A stretch of 64,000 bases of DNA from Geobacter sp. GTDB taxonomy: Bacteria > Desulfobacterota > Desulfuromonadia > Geobacterales > Geobacteraceae. The first letter of the stretch is position 1. Each line of letters begins with the position of its first letter. The position numbers and the translations under genes are program-made. The notes under the pieces were generated by a model that did not search any database, was not told the DNA's origin, and saw nothing but the letters and a program-made list of their open reading frames with translations. Of the stretch, positions 8,936-18,246 are shown piece by piece. The stretch spans positions 1 through 64,000 of the forward strand of contig JACOUQ010000019.1 in the NCBI GenBank assembly GCA_016177775.1, read 5' to 3'.

Positions 8936-9625
8936 TTACATCATTCCTCGGTCGGAAAAACTGTGGTATCTGCCGTCGCCGACGATGATATGGTCCAGGA
9001 CGCGGATCCCCATCATGTCGCCGGCGTCCCGCAGGCGGCGGGTGATCTCGATATCTTCGCGGCTGGGGGTGGGGTCGCCGGTGGGGTGATTGTGGACGAG
9101 GATAATGGCGGCGGCTGATTCGCGCACCGCGGGGCTGAAGACTTCGCGGGGGTGGACGATGCTCTGGTTGAGCGATCCTTCCGAGACCTGCACCTCACGG
9201 ATGACGCGGTTTTTGCCATCCAGGAGCAGCGCCAGGAAATGCTCCTTTTTACGGTCGCGGAAGGAGTAATGGTAATGGTTGAAGATCTGCTCTGAACAGG
9301 TGAACCGGTCACGGCTCCTGATCCGGTCCTCCTCGAAGCGCCCGGCAAGGGCAAGAGCTGCCTTGACCGATGCCGCCTTGGCAAGGCCGACCCCTTTTAC
9401 CCTGCAAATCTCGCCAATGCTGGCGACTGCCAGCTTACGCAGGTCGCCGTCGAATTCCTGTAACAGCTCCCGTCCCAGATCGATGGCGCTCTTGCCGGCC
9501 GCAGCGTCTCCTGTCCGCAGGATGAGCGCCAGCAGTTCTGCGTCGGTCAACGCATCCACTCCGCGCTGCAGGAGCTTTTCCCGCGGACGCTCGTCTTCGG
9601 GCCACTGCTTGATCCCTCCAGCCAT
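8936..9625 (-). CDS. radC: RadC-family JAMM/MPN protein
   Basis: A protein of 229 residues. An N-terminal helix-hairpin-helix region (GIGEICRVKGVGLAKA-like, about 65-90) is followed by the RadC JAMM domain with the metal motif HNHPTGDPTPSRED near residue 177. Despite the historical name, its role in DNA repair is not established. The ATG at 9625 is preferred to the ATG at 9646 because AAGGAG lies five bases before it. Confidence 0.94.
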   Translation of the reverse strand: MAGGIKQWPEDERPREKLLQRGVDALTDAELLALILRTGDAAAGKSAIDLGRELLQEFDGDLRKLAVASIGEICRVKGVGLAKAASVKAALALAGRFEEDRIRSRDRFTCSEQIFNHYHYSFRDRKKEHFLALLLDGKNRVIREVQVSEGSLNQSIVHPREVFSPAVRESAAAIILVHNHPTGDPTPSREDIEITRRLRDAGDMMGIRVLDHIIVGDGRYHSFSDRGMM

Positions 9626-9771
9626 GGCAACTCCTTGGGATGGCATTCGTGCAACGATGCGCCGGAATGTATCACAGGAGGAGGGGAAAGTAAAAGGGCT
9701 TTAATCAGGCAGGTAAGGGCAAGGTGAGTACGCAAGCGCCTGCTATGAGGCGGTATCAGGCAGAATGCAAG

Positions 9772-10254
9772 TTACTCCACTTCCTCGCCGGTCTCCTCCA
9801 TCTCCCGCACCTCTTCCTCCATGGCCTCGTCCCTTTTCCTGAAGCGAACCACCAGCCAATACATGAGGAAATAGCTGGTGACGGCCGCGACAAAGCCTGT
9901 CACCGAGGTGCCGACCAGAAGCGATGCAGCATGGATCTTGAGGTGTTGCCAGTCGAGGGTCTTTATGTGGAGTTCCTGCGGTGGGAGGCCGCGCAGAAGC
10001 CTGCCGAGCCTGTAGCTGATGGCGAGAACCGGCACTACCGTCAACGGGGTATTGACCCAGGCCCCGGTTATGCAGGTCAGCTTGTTGAGTCGCAGCAGAA
10101 AGGCGGCGGCAATGGCTATCGCCATATGGAAGCCGAAGAAGGGGGTGAAGCTGATGAATACACCCACGGCAAAGCCGGCGGAAATATGGGCGGGGTGGCT
10201 GTCCATGGAAAGAATATCGTATATGCGATTTTTCCAGTTCTTCCGGTCGAGCAA
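9772..10254 (-). CDS. DUF2062 membrane protein
   Basis: A protein of 160 residues with the DUF2062 pattern: a short N-terminal helix, SPAGFAVGVFISFTPFFGFHM-like segment, AIAAAFLLRLNK, GAWVNTPLTVVP, and a last transmembrane helix (about 110-132), followed by a very acidic tail. The function is unknown; family members occur alone or fused to glycosyltransferases. The start is a TTG at 10254 with a GAGGGGGG site upstream. It is a monocistronic gene facing the efflux operon. Confidence 0.85.
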   Translation of the reverse strand: MLDRKNWKNRIYDILSMDSHPAHISAGFAVGVFISFTPFFGFHMAIAIAAAFLLRLNKLTCITGAWVNTPLTVVPVLAISYRLGRLLRGLPPQELHIKTLDWQHLKIHAASLLVGTSVTGFVAAVTSYFLMYWLVVRFRKRDEAMEEEVREMEETGEEVE

Positions 10255-10387
10255 GCGAATCCCCCCTCGGTTGATGTCAGTCTAAAGACGACCCCCTCGG
10301 TTTGTCAATCTTTTCAGGTTTTAGAGGATGATTAAAATTGCTACACGGGGAGCCGAAAAAATTGTGAGGCTGCGCTATAATGTTCAC

Positions 10388-10418
10388 TTGACAATATTGT
10401 GCGGAGAATATATATAAT
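10388..10418 (+). promoter_or_regulatory. Sigma-70 type promoter of the efflux operon
   Basis: A perfect TTGACA (10388-10393) is followed after 17 bases by TATATA (10411-10416), or after 19 by TATAAT (10413-10418). This is about 45 bases before the GTG start of the tolC-like gene. It is one of the strongest promoter matches in the window. Confidence 0.75.
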
Positions 10419-10460
10419 TATCCATATGTTTACTGCCGACGTAAAATGCGGAGGTTTTGC

Positions 10461-11801
10461 GTGAAGACGATGGCCCGTGCGATATTTTTGCTTGCCGCGA
10501 TCCCTTCTCTTGCCAGTGCGGAAGGGGCCAGGATTTCCTTGCGCGAGGCGGTGAACCTCGCGCTGGAGCGCAGCCACATGGTAAAAGCGGCATTCCATGA
10601 GCAAAAAGCGGGGGAGCATGCCCATTCCGCGAGCCGCAGCCGATATTTTCCATCCCTGTACCTCGAAGAGACCTTCAGCGCCTCGAATTCCCCCACCCGC
10701 GTCTTTATGATGAAGCTGGACGAAGGGCGTTTCAGCCAGAACGACTTCCTCATCTCCAACCTGAACAATCCGGCCACCCATACAGATTTTCGCACCTCGG
10801 TAAGCATCGAGCAACCCCTTTTCGATCCCGTGATCGCCAAGGGAGCGGCCGTTGCCGAAAAGGAGCAGGAGGCCCGGGGGCTCGCCTACGAACGCCAGAG
10901 GGAGGATGTGGCTTTTCTGGTGTTTTCGGACTATCTCGAAGTGCAGAAGGCAAAGGCGTTTCAAGCCATAGCGGATCAGGCAGTGGAGGATGCCCTGGAG
11001 CAGCTCCGTCTGGCCAAGACCCGCTCGGAGAAGGGAGTGGGCCTGAAGGCGGATGAACTTCGTGCCCGCACTTACCTTTCCGAGACCGAGCAGCGGAGGA
11101 TCACGGCCGAAAACGATGTGACGGTCGCAAGGATGCGCCTTGCCTTGGCAACCGGCGGGGAGGCTGGTGTGGAACTCGACACGGCGGAGGATGTTACTGC
11201 GGGCCACATATCTGGCGACGCAAAAACCCTTGTCGGTATGTCGAGTGCGAAGCGGCTTGATCTCAAAGAGCTGGAGGCTCGGCGCGAGCAGGCCGAATCC
11301 GTGGTTGCTCAAGCCACTGCCAATTTCTGGCCCAAGATTTACGCCGGTGCCGCCTACCAGATGAACGACAAGGATACGCCGTTCGGCAGGGAGAACGATG
11401 CCTGGCAGGCAGGGGCAACTTTCAAATGGGAGCTTTTCGACGGCATGCGGCGGTGGAATGACAGGCAGCGGGCAAACGCGGAGCTGAGAGCCGTTTCCGA
11501 GCGGTTGGAGCAATATAGGAAGGAAGTGACCTTCCAGGTTTCCGAGGCGCTTCTGCGGCGTGCCGAGGCGGGGAAGAGGCTCGAGGTTGCGCGGCACGCG
11601 TTTCTCGACGCCGAGGAGGGGATGCGTCTGACCGCCGCCCGCTTCAAGAATTCCCTGGCGCTGATGGTTGAGATGCTGGACGCCCAGACGGCCCTGAAAA
11701 ACGCCCGCGCGAATCTCGTGCAGAGCGAGAGCGACTATGCCCTGGCCACGGCGCGTGTCTGGCACGCGGCGGGGATACTGCTGGAGGAGGTTCTGAAATG
11801 A
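10461..11801 (+). CDS. TolC-family outer membrane efflux protein
   Basis: A protein of 446 residues with a signal peptide (about 1-20, ending SLASA). It has two outer-membrane-efflux repeats with long coiled-coil helices: ISLREAVNLALERSH at the first and KRLDLKELEARREQAE at the second. A GTG at 10461 is preferred over the in-frame ATG at 10446 because GGAGG sits seven bases before the GTG and overlaps the ATG region. It is the outer-membrane duct for the RND pump encoded by the next two genes, and its stop overlaps the next start (ATGA). Confidence 0.92.
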   Translation: MKTMARAIFLLAAIPSLASAEGARISLREAVNLALERSHMVKAAFHEQKAGEHAHSASRSRYFPSLYLEETFSASNSPTRVFMMKLDEGRFSQNDFLISNLNNPATHTDFRTSVSIEQPLFDPVIAKGAAVAEKEQEARGLAYERQREDVAFLVFSDYLEVQKAKAFQAIADQAVEDALEQLRLAKTRSEKGVGLKADELRARTYLSETEQRRITAENDVTVARMRLALATGGEAGVELDTAEDVTAGHISGDAKTLVGMSSAKRLDLKELEARREQAESVVAQATANFWPKIYAGAAYQMNDKDTPFGRENDAWQAGATFKWELFDGMRRWNDRQRANAELRAVSERLEQYRKEVTFQVSEALLRRAEAGKRLEVARHAFLDAEEGMRLTAARFKNSLALMVEMLDAQTALKNARANLVQSESDYALATARVWHAAGILLEEVLK

Positions 11802-12901
11802 GGAGATCAACTCTGCTGTCCGGCTTGCTTTTACTACTGATTCCCCTTGTTACCGCGGGGTGCGGCGAAAAAAAGCGGCACACTGAAACCGCCGCGCCCG
11901 TGGTGAAGGGAGCGGCTCTGGAGTTGGCCAGAATGACCGATATCCCGGACCTGGTGGAGGCGGTCGGGACGGTGAAGGCCCGCAACTCTGCGCAGATTGC
12001 CGCGCGCATTCCCGGCACGGTGAAGTCGGTGCTCGTCAGGGAGGGTGAGCGGGTCGGGCGTGGGCGGTTGCTGTTGACCATAGACGCGGCCGAGAGCATG
12101 GCCGGTGCCGCGAGCGCCCAGGCCGGAGTAGAGGAGGGCCAGCGTGCCCTTGAAGAGGCCCTGGCCCGCCAGTCGCTAGCAGATGTCACCTGGCAACGTT
12201 TCAACAGCCTCTACCAGGAGCAGGCGGCCACGCGGCAGGAACTGGACGCCCGCACCGCGGAGCGCGACATGGCACGGCAGGGAGTGGCACGGGCCAGGGC
12301 GCGCCTTATCCAGGCCAGGGAGGCGCTGCGAGCCGCTGGGGCCGTGGCGGGATATACGAAGGTGACGGCGCCGATCTCCGGTGTGGTCACCGCCAAGAGC
12401 GTGGACGTGGGGATGACCGTGTTCCCCGGCACGCCGCTCATGATCGTGGAGGAGACCGGCGCTTTCCGCCTGGAGGCGGCCGCGCCCGAATCGCTCCTCG
12501 GGAAGTTCAGGGTGGGAGAGGCAGTGGCCGTTGAAGTGACCGGAGCTCCTCCAATGAATGGTCGCGTTGCAGAGGTTGTGCCGTCCGCCGATCCCTTGAG
12601 CAGGACCTTCACGGTAAAAATCGACATCGCCGGGAGCGGTCTCCGCTCCGGGACCTTCGGGAAGGCGGCCTTTGCAGCCGGAAGCCATCGGGGAATACTG
12701 GTATCCAGGAGTGCGGTCTTCGAGCGGGGAGCACTCACCGCGGTCTGGGCCGTGGGGACCGACAGGATCGCCCGGATGCGCCTGGTCAGGATCGGTAAAA
12801 CGGTCGGGGACAAGGTGGAGGTGCTCTCCGGCCTGGCGGAGGGGGAAAACGTGGTGATCGCCGGTGGGGAGAAGGTGGTAGATGGGGCGAGAATCGAATG
12901 A
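11798..12901 (+). CDS. RND efflux periplasmic adaptor lipoprotein
   Basis: A protein of 367 residues with a lipoprotein signal (LVTAGC, Cys21 as the lipidated residue). It shows the membrane-fusion-protein layout: lipoyl-like half (SAQIAARIPGTVKSVLVREGERV), alpha-hairpin (about 85-170), second lipoyl half (GYTKVTAPISGVVTAK), then beta-barrel and membrane-proximal domains. It bridges the inner-membrane pump and the TolC-like duct. It overlaps the upstream gene by four bases; downstream a 145 bp gap is mostly filled by a dispersed repeat. Confidence 0.92.
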   Translation: MRRSTLLSGLLLLLIPLVTAGCGEKKRHTETAAPVVKGAALELARMTDIPDLVEAVGTVKARNSAQIAARIPGTVKSVLVREGERVGRGRLLLTIDAAESMAGAASAQAGVEEGQRALEEALARQSLADVTWQRFNSLYQEQAATRQELDARTAERDMARQGVARARARLIQAREALRAAGAVAGYTKVTAPISGVVTAKSVDVGMTVFPGTPLMIVEETGAFRLEAAAPESLLGKFRVGEAVAVEVTGAPPMNGRVAEVVPSADPLSRTFTVKIDIAGSGLRSGTFGKAAFAAGSHRGILVSRSAVFERGALTAVWAVGTDRIARMRLVRIGKTVGDKVEVLSGLAEGENVVIAGGEKVVDGARIE

Positions 12902-12915
12902 TCACGTTGAATTTT

Positions 12916-13026
12916 GCCACAGAGTCACAGAGCCTCGGAGAAAAGCGAAACCAAGCTATTTGCTCTGCGTTTTCAGGATTCAAGACCTCTTCCGGGGTTT
13001 TCTCTGTGCCTCTGTGGCTCTGTGGC
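12916..13026. repeat. Dispersed palindromic repeat, 'CCACAGAG' family (copy 1)
   Basis: About 111 bp with imperfect terminal inverted repeats of about 27 bases: GCCACAGAGTCACAGAGCCT at the left and its near-complement AGGCACAGAGAAAA-type on the right, ending CTCTGTGGC. It fills the gap between the adaptor and pump genes. Related copies lie at 25664-25745 and 28272-28413, with a diverged one at 35267-35330. Confidence 0.85.
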
Positions 13027-13045
13027 AAAAACCGTGGGAGTTTTT

Positions 13046-16000
13046 ATGGATAAACTCGGCTTTGCCGGAAAAATAGCCCGCGCCTTCATCAACTCGAAGC
13101 TGACGCCGCTGATCGTGGCGGGATCGCTGCTGCTGGGAGTCTACGCGGTGGGGGTCACCCCCCGCGAGGAGGAGCCCCAGATCAGCGTGCCGATGGTGGA
13201 CATCTTCATCCCGATGCCGGGGGCGACCCCGAAGGAGGTGGAGGAGCGGGTCGTCAAGCCGTTCGAGTACCGGATGTGGGAAATCAACGGCGTGGAGTAC
13301 GTCTATTCGGCGAGCCGCCCCGGCCTGGGGATCATCACGGTCCGTTTCCTTGTTGGCGAGGAGATGGAGAAGTCGCTGGTCAAGCTGTACAACAAGGTGA
13401 TGAGCAACCGCACCCTCCTTCCCCCCGGAGCCGGGGAGCCGCTGGTCTCACCCAAGTCGATCGACGACGTGCCGATCCTTGCCCTCACCCTCTGGTCGAA
13501 GCGCTACGATCACTACATGCTGCGTCGCATTGCCCGCGAGGTATGCGATGAGCTGAAGAAGCACCCCGAGGTGGCCGACACCGAGATCAAGGGGGGGCTC
13601 TCCCGCCAGTTGTCGGTGCGGCTGGACGCGGCCCGCCTGGCTGGCGTCAACCTATCTCCCCTTCAGGTGATGGGGGCGCTGCAGAAAGGTAACACGGCCC
13701 TGACGGCAGGCTCGTTCCAGGAGGGGAACCGGGAATTCCTGGTGGATGCCGGGTCGCTTCTGGCAGATGCCGAGGCAGCCAAGCGTGTCGTGGTCGGCGT
13801 TCACGAAGGCCGGCCAATCCATCTGGGGGATGTGGCCCAGGTGAGCGACGGGCCGGCTGAGCCGAAGGATTACGTCTTCATGGGTGTTTCCCGGCTGTCC
13901 GAGAAGTCAGATCAGTCGGACATGTCAGACATAAAACCGGGCAACTACCCCGCCGTCACCATCTCCGCCTCCAAGCGCAAGGGGGCGAACGCCACATGGG
14001 TGGCGCGGGACCTCCTGAAAAAGGTGGAGTTCCTGAAGGGTAAGGTGATCCCGGCTGACGTGCAGGTCACCGTGACTCGCAACTACGGCGAAACCGCCCA
14101 GGAGAAGAACAACGAGCTCCTGTTCCACATGTTCCTGGCCGCCATCTCGGTCACCCTTCTCATCACCATCTTCATGGGGTGGCGGGCCGGGGCGGTTGCC
14201 GCCATCGCCATACCGGTGACCCTGGCGCTCACCATGCTCTTCTTCAACCTGATCGGCTACACCCTGAACCGGATCACCCTCTTTGCCCTGATCTTCTCCA
14301 TCGGCATCCTGGTGGACGACGCGATTGTTGTGGTGGAGAACATCCACCGTTACTTCACCACCACCAGGATGAACCCGCTCCAGGCCGCCATCAAGGCGGT
14401 TGACGAGATCGGCAATCCCACGGTGCTCGCCACCTTTGCGGTCATCGGCTCCATACTCCCGATGGGTTTCGTCGGCGGGCTGATGGGACCCTACATGCGG
14501 CCGATCCCGGTCGGGGCCTCCATGGCGATGCTCCTCTCCATGTTTATCGCCTTCATTGTCACCCCCTATTTTGCCTACCGCCTTATGAAAGGGGCTTCCC
14601 ATTTCAACAGCGGGGAGGAGGCTGCGGAGTCGAAACTGACCATCTTCTATCGGAAGCTCATGGGACGGCTGCTGCACGATGCCCGGGTCCGGACCATCTT
14701 CCTTGCCAGCGTGGTGGTGCTTCTGCTCCTCTCCTGTTCGCTGCTTTACTTCCGGCTGGTGACCGTGAAGATGCTCCCGTTCGACAACAAGAACGAGCTC
14801 CAGGTGATAATCGATGCCCCGGATGGCACCACCCTGGAGGAGACGGCGCGGATCGCGGCCGAGATGGGGGAGGCGCTTCGGCGGGTTCCGGAGGTGACCG
14901 ATCTCCAGACCTACGTCGGGACCAGCGCGCCGTTCAACTTCAACGGCATGGTGCGCCACTACTATCTTCGCAAGGGGCCGAACCTGGCCGATCTTCAGGT
15001 GAACTTCGTGCACAAGGAGGAGCGCAAGGACCAGTCCCACGATCTCGCCAAGCGGATCAGGCCGGTGCTGAAGCAGATCGCCGACCGTTACGGGGCGAGG
15101 ATCAAGGTGGCGGAGATCCCGCCGGGACCGCCGGTACTCTCCACCTTGGTGGCTGAGGTTTACGGACCGGACGATGCGGCGCGCGCCGACATAGCGGGGA
15201 AGGTGAAGGAAATATTCAAGAAGACCCCGGGCGTGGTGGACGTGGACTGGTACCGGGAGGACGATCAGCCGAAATACAGTTTCGCGGTGGACCGGGAGAA
15301 GGCAGCCCTCTCCGGGATTGCCACCGAGGACGTTGCCCGGACCCTGCGGGTCGCCCTGGCAGGGATGGATGCGGGACTCATGCATGTCCCGACGGAGAAG
15401 GAGCCGGTGGCGATCAATCTGCGCCTGCCGCTGGCGAGCCGCAGTTCCGTGGCGGATCTCTCCAACATCTACGTGCCAGGAACGCGCGGAAATGTCCCGC
15501 TCTCCCAGCTGGTGAAGGTCGAGAAGGGGAGCGAGCAGAAGAGCCTCTACAGGAAGAACCTGAAGGGGGTGGTCTATGTCACCGGCGACGTGGCCGGGGA
15601 GATCGAGGCGCCGGTCTACGCCATCCTCAAGATGAAGAAGGAGATCGCGGCGATACCCCTACCCGGAGGATACAAGATAGAGCAGCTGGCCGCCCGGCAG
15701 CCCTGGAGCGAGGAGAGGCCCGGGCTCAAGTGGGACGGAGAGTGGCATATCACCTACGAGGTCTTCCGCGACCTGGGGATTGCCTTTGCCGCGGTGATGG
15801 TACTAATATATATCCTGGTGGTTGCCTGGTTCCGCGACCTGACCACGCCGCTGGTGATCATGGCCCCCATCCCGCTCACCCTGATCGGCATCCTCCCTGG
15901 ACACGCCCTGTTCAGCGCGTTCTTCACCGCCACCAGCATGATCGGCTTCATCGCCCTGGCCGGCATCATCGTGCGCAACTCCATCATCCTGATCGATTTC

Positions 16001-16288
16001 GCGGAGATGAAGCGGCGCGAGGGGCTGCCGCTGGACGAGGCGATCATCGAGGCGGGTGCGGTCCGCTTCCGACCCATGCTGCTCACTGCGGCGGCGGTGG
16101 TGGTGGGGAGCTTCGTCATCGTCTTCGACCCGATCTTCCAGGGGCTGGCCCTGGCGATGATGTGCGGGGAGATCGCTTCTACCACGTTGTCGCGCATTAC
16201 CATCCCGGTTCTTTATTTCCTGGTGCAACGGTGGAAGGAGGAGAGGCGGGGACTAGGGACTGGGGATCGGGGACCGGTAAAGGCATAA
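13046..16288 (+). CDS. RND-family efflux pump inner-membrane permease
   Basis: A protein of 1080 residues in the AcrB/CzcA superfamily with twelve expected membrane spans. Seen are the N-terminal TM followed by PREEEPQISVPMVDI, the TM2-TM6 block with ALIFSIGILVDDAIVVVENIHR (charged relay residues DD), and the matching second-half block IALAGIIVRNSIILIDFAE. The second half lacks the paired Asp, as usual. It exports a substrate by proton exchange; the substrate is not evident. Two short dispersed repeats are read in frame: one encodes SEKSDQSDMSD near residue 290 and one encodes the last residues GTGDRGPVKA. The ATG at 13046 is chosen from family length. Confidence 0.92.
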   Translation: MDKLGFAGKIARAFINSKLTPLIVAGSLLLGVYAVGVTPREEEPQISVPMVDIFIPMPGATPKEVEERVVKPFEYRMWEINGVEYVYSASRPGLGIITVRFLVGEEMEKSLVKLYNKVMSNRTLLPPGAGEPLVSPKSIDDVPILALTLWSKRYDHYMLRRIAREVCDELKKHPEVADTEIKGGLSRQLSVRLDAARLAGVNLSPLQVMGALQKGNTALTAGSFQEGNREFLVDAGSLLADAEAAKRVVVGVHEGRPIHLGDVAQVSDGPAEPKDYVFMGVSRLSEKSDQSDMSDIKPGNYPAVTISASKRKGANATWVARDLLKKVEFLKGKVIPADVQVTVTRNYGETAQEKNNELLFHMFLAAISVTLLITIFMGWRAGAVAAIAIPVTLALTMLFFNLIGYTLNRITLFALIFSIGILVDDAIVVVENIHRYFTTTRMNPLQAAIKAVDEIGNPTVLATFAVIGSILPMGFVGGLMGPYMRPIPVGASMAMLLSMFIAFIVTPYFAYRLMKGASHFNSGEEAAESKLTIFYRKLMGRLLHDARVRTIFLASVVVLLLLSCSLLYFRLVTVKMLPFDNKNELQVIIDAPDGTTLEETARIAAEMGEALRRVPEVTDLQTYVGTSAPFNFNGMVRHYYLRKGPNLADLQVNFVHKEERKDQSHDLAKRIRPVLKQIADRYGARIKVAEIPPGPPVLSTLVAEVYGPDDAARADIAGKVKEIFKKTPGVVDVDWYREDDQPKYSFAVDREKAALSGIATEDVARTLRVALAGMDAGLMHVPTEKEPVAINLRLPLASRSSVADLSNIYVPGTRGNVPLSQLVKVEKGSEQKSLYRKNLKGVVYVTGDVAGEIEAPVYAILKMKKEIAAIPLPGGYKIEQLAARQPWSEERPGLKWDGEWHITYEVFRDLGIAFAAVMVLIYILVVAWFRDLTTPLVIMAPIPLTLIGILPGHALFSAFFTATSMIGFIALAGIIVRNSIILIDFAEMKRREGLPLDEAIIEAGAVRFRPMLLTAAAVVVGSFVIVFDPIFQGLALAMMCGEIASTTLSRITIPVLYFLVQRWKEERRGLGTGDRGPVKA
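13897..13932. repeat. Short repeat inside the RND permease gene
   Basis: About 36 bp of near-palindromic GTC-AGA/TCGGAC units (TCCGAGAAGTCAGATCAGTC, then GGACATGTCAGACAT). It is translated in frame as SEKSDQSDMSD in a periplasmic-loop region that RND proteins normally lack. Other copies are not in this window, but the pattern is repeat-like. Confidence 0.5.
16249..16277. repeat. Short repeat, 'GGGGACC' family, at the 3' end of the RND gene
   Basis: Tandem-like units GGGACTAGGGACTGGGGATC followed by GGGGACCGG. It is translated as GLGTGDRGPV, extending the C-terminus. The same family in the cbiH-cbiP linker (41900-41931) is read in the same frame and also gives GTGDRGP. Confidence 0.7.
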
Positions 16289-16309
16289 AACAATTGGCAA
16301 GGGAGATTT

Positions 16310-16747
16310 ATGATCTGGTTCGGAAAGAAGGAAGTTTCACGAGAAGGTTTGGAGCTGTCGGAACAGTGCCGGCAGGAGGCGGAGGAGTTTTACCGCTCGG
16401 GGAAGTACCACTGCGCCGAGGCGGTGCTTTTCACCATCAAGCGGCATTTTCGGCCGGAAATGCCGGACGATGTCGTCCGGCTGGTGAGCGGTTTCGGGGG
16501 TGGGTCTGGCTCCGGCTGCATCTGCGGAGCGGTGGCTGCCGGGACCGTGGCGCTAGGGATGGTGCTCGGTGACGACAAGAAGCGGATCAACCATTCGACC
16601 CGCGAGCTCCATGCATGGTTCAAGGGAAAATACGACTTCACCTGCTGCAAGATCATCAGGGAGAACCACAAGGGGGCCTGTCCGGTCCTGACCGGCGAGG
16701 TGGCCGGGAAGTTGGCGGAGATGATAACGGCAGGCAATGGGCATTAG
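16310..16747 (+). CDS. C_GCAxxG_C_C family redox-type protein
   Basis: A protein of 145 residues with the family pattern: YHCAEAVLFTIKRHF, then GFGGGSGSGCICGAVAAG, then FTCCKIIRENHKGACPVLTGEVA. The spaced cysteines (one in CAEAV, two in CICGA, two in TCCK, one in ACP) suggest a redox or metal-binding role; the family function is not settled. It starts 21 bases after the RND gene with an AAGGGAG site, so it is likely part of the operon. The last codons (AGNGH) are contributed by a dispersed repeat. Confidence 0.85.
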   Translation: MIWFGKKEVSREGLELSEQCRQEAEEFYRSGKYHCAEAVLFTIKRHFRPEMPDDVVRLVSGFGGGSGSGCICGAVAAGTVALGMVLGDDKKRINHSTRELHAWFKGKYDFTCCKIIRENHKGACPVLTGEVAGKLAEMITAGNGH

Positions 16748-16797
16748 GCAATGGTCAATGGCGTTAAGCTTTTCTTTTGCCCCTTGCCCTTTGCCCC
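16732..16797. repeat. Dispersed palindromic repeat, 'GGCAATGGGC' family
   Basis: The left arm (GGCAATGGGCATTAGGCAAT) and right arm (CTTTTGCCCCTTGCCCTTTG) are imperfect inverted repeats. It overlaps the 3' end of the preceding gene and supplies its stop. The same family occurs at 32142-32245, 36640-36723 and 42703-42735. Confidence 0.75.
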
Positions 16798-16821
16798 GAC
16801 GAACGAAGTGAGGAGGAAATC

Positions 16822-17019
16822 ATGTACATAGACCGCATGCTACGCCTGATCGCCGGGAGCTTCATCATTCTCTCCCTGTTGCTGGCCCACTTTCACAGCC
16901 TGAACTGGCTCTGGTTCACCGGCTTTGTCGGGCTCAACCTGTTCCAGTCGTTCTTTACCAACTGGTGCCCGATGATTACGATTCTGGAGAAACTGGGGGT
17001 GCCGAGGTTGCCTAAATGA
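16822..17019 (+). CDS. Small DUF2892 (YgaP transmembrane-domain) protein
   Basis: A protein of 65 residues with two hydrophobic helices (about 9-22 and 26-43) and a central NWCPMITILEKLGV segment. This matches the membrane domain found after rhodanese in YgaP and as free DUF2892 proteins. An AGGAGG site lies six bases before the ATG. Its stop overlaps the next start (ATGA). The rhodanese partner is encoded two genes downstream, so the pair may replace a YgaP fusion. Confidence 0.85.
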   Translation: MYIDRMLRLIAGSFIILSLLLAHFHSLNWLWFTGFVGLNLFQSFFTNWCPMITILEKLGVPRLPK

Positions 17020-17846
17020 CCCATCGCATCACCATCCTATGCGACAACACTGTCGGCCCCATGGGAGGGACGCTTGGCGAGCATGGCTTTGCCGCCCTGG
17101 TGGAGGGTAACGCCGGTTCTCTCCTGTTCGACACCGGCCAGGGGATGACCCTTCTGCACAACGCCGGGCGGATGAACAGGGACCTGTCTGCGGTTTGCAA
17201 GGTGGCCCTCTCCCACGGTCACTATGACCACACCGGTGGGATGCTGAAGCTTCTCAAGGAGTGCGGGCATAAGGAGGTATTCGCCCATCCTGGCGTATTC
17301 GCCAGGCGCTACAGGGTGAAGGACACTGGGGAGAGCGTTCCCATAGGCATCCCGTTTGACGAGGAGATGCTGTGCGGTCTTGGGGCACGGTTCAGTTACG
17401 GAACCGGGTGGCGGGAGATCGCGGCGGGGGTGTTCCTGACCGGTGAGGTTCCTCGCCTGACCGGTTTCGAAAAGGGGGACAGTGGCCTGTTTTGCGACGA
17501 TTGCGGCTGCACGGCGGACACGTTTCCCGACGACCAGTCCCTGGTGATCCGTACAGAAAGAGGTCTGGTGCTCCTTCTCGGGTGCTGCCACGCGGGGCTT
17601 GTGAACGCCATCGTACATGCCCGGGAAATGACTGGCGTGGACGACATTTACGCAATCATTGGGGGCACCCATCTCGGCTTCTGCTCTCCGGAGCAGATGG
17701 AGGAGACGGTGAAGGCGCTCCGCTCCTGCCGCGTGAAAAAGCTTTCGCCCTGCCACTGCACCGGCTTTGCAGCGGCCGCGCGGCTGGCGAGGGAGTTCCC
17801 CCAGGCGTTCCATCACGGTGCTGTTGGTTATACTTTGGAAATTTAA
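17016..17846 (+). CDS. Metallo-beta-lactamase-fold hydrolase
   Basis: A protein of 276 residues of the group annotated as 7,8-dihydropterin-6-methyl-4-(beta-D-ribofuranosyl)-aminobenzene 5'-phosphate synthase-like. It has LLFDTGQG, the metal motif HGHYDHTGG (about 67-75), LLLGCCHAGLVN and IIGGTHLGF. Several cysteines are present (FCDDCGCTAD), suggesting extra metal or thiol chemistry. The substrate is unknown. It overlaps the DUF2892 gene by four bases and precedes the rhodanese gene by 20 bases. Confidence 0.85.
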   Translation: MTHRITILCDNTVGPMGGTLGEHGFAALVEGNAGSLLFDTGQGMTLLHNAGRMNRDLSAVCKVALSHGHYDHTGGMLKLLKECGHKEVFAHPGVFARRYRVKDTGESVPIGIPFDEEMLCGLGARFSYGTGWREIAAGVFLTGEVPRLTGFEKGDSGLFCDDCGCTADTFPDDQSLVIRTERGLVLLLGCCHAGLVNAIVHAREMTGVDDIYAIIGGTHLGFCSPEQMEETVKALRSCRVKKLSPCHCTGFAAAARLAREFPQAFHHGAVGYTLEI

Positions 17847-17866
17847 GAGAAAAGAGAGGAAATGGA

Positions 17867-18244
17867 ATGAAAAAATTTGTTTTTGCAATGATTGTCACTG
17901 TCACGATGGCCTCAGTAGCATTCGCCGCCACACACCGCAACGTCTCCTCCGTTGAGGCGAAGCAGCTTCTGCAGAAGAACCACAACGTATTCCTGCTCGA
18001 CTGCCGGACCCCGGACGAATTCCGCCAGGCGCGGCTTGGCGGGGCGGTACTGATCCCGATCAACGAGATCGAGCGGCGCCTGGGCGAGGTCCCGAAGAAC
18101 AAGCCCATTCTCGTCTATTGCGCGGTGGGGAGCCGGTCGAATCTGGTGGCAGGGTTCCTGGCAAGCAAGGGGTATAATGAGGTCTACAACATGACGGATG
18201 GGATTGTCGGGTGGTACCGGAACGGATTTTCCATAGCGCGGTAA
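17867..18244 (+). CDS. Exported single-domain rhodanese
   Basis: A protein of 125 residues with a Sec signal peptide (about 1-20, ending AFAA). A rhodanese domain follows: LLDCRTPDEF, GGAVLIPINEIE and the active-site loop YCAVGSRS with Cys85. It should carry sulfane sulfur as a persulfide in the periplasm. A GAGAGGA site lies upstream of the ATG. It is in the same run as the C_GCAxxG, DUF2892 and MBL-fold genes. Confidence 0.92.
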   Translation: MKKFVFAMIVTVTMASVAFAATHRNVSSVEAKQLLQKNHNVFLLDCRTPDEFRQARLGGAVLIPINEIERRLGEVPKNKPILVYCAVGSRSNLVAGFLASKGYNEVYNMTDGIVGWYRNGFSIAR

Positions 18245-18246
18245 TT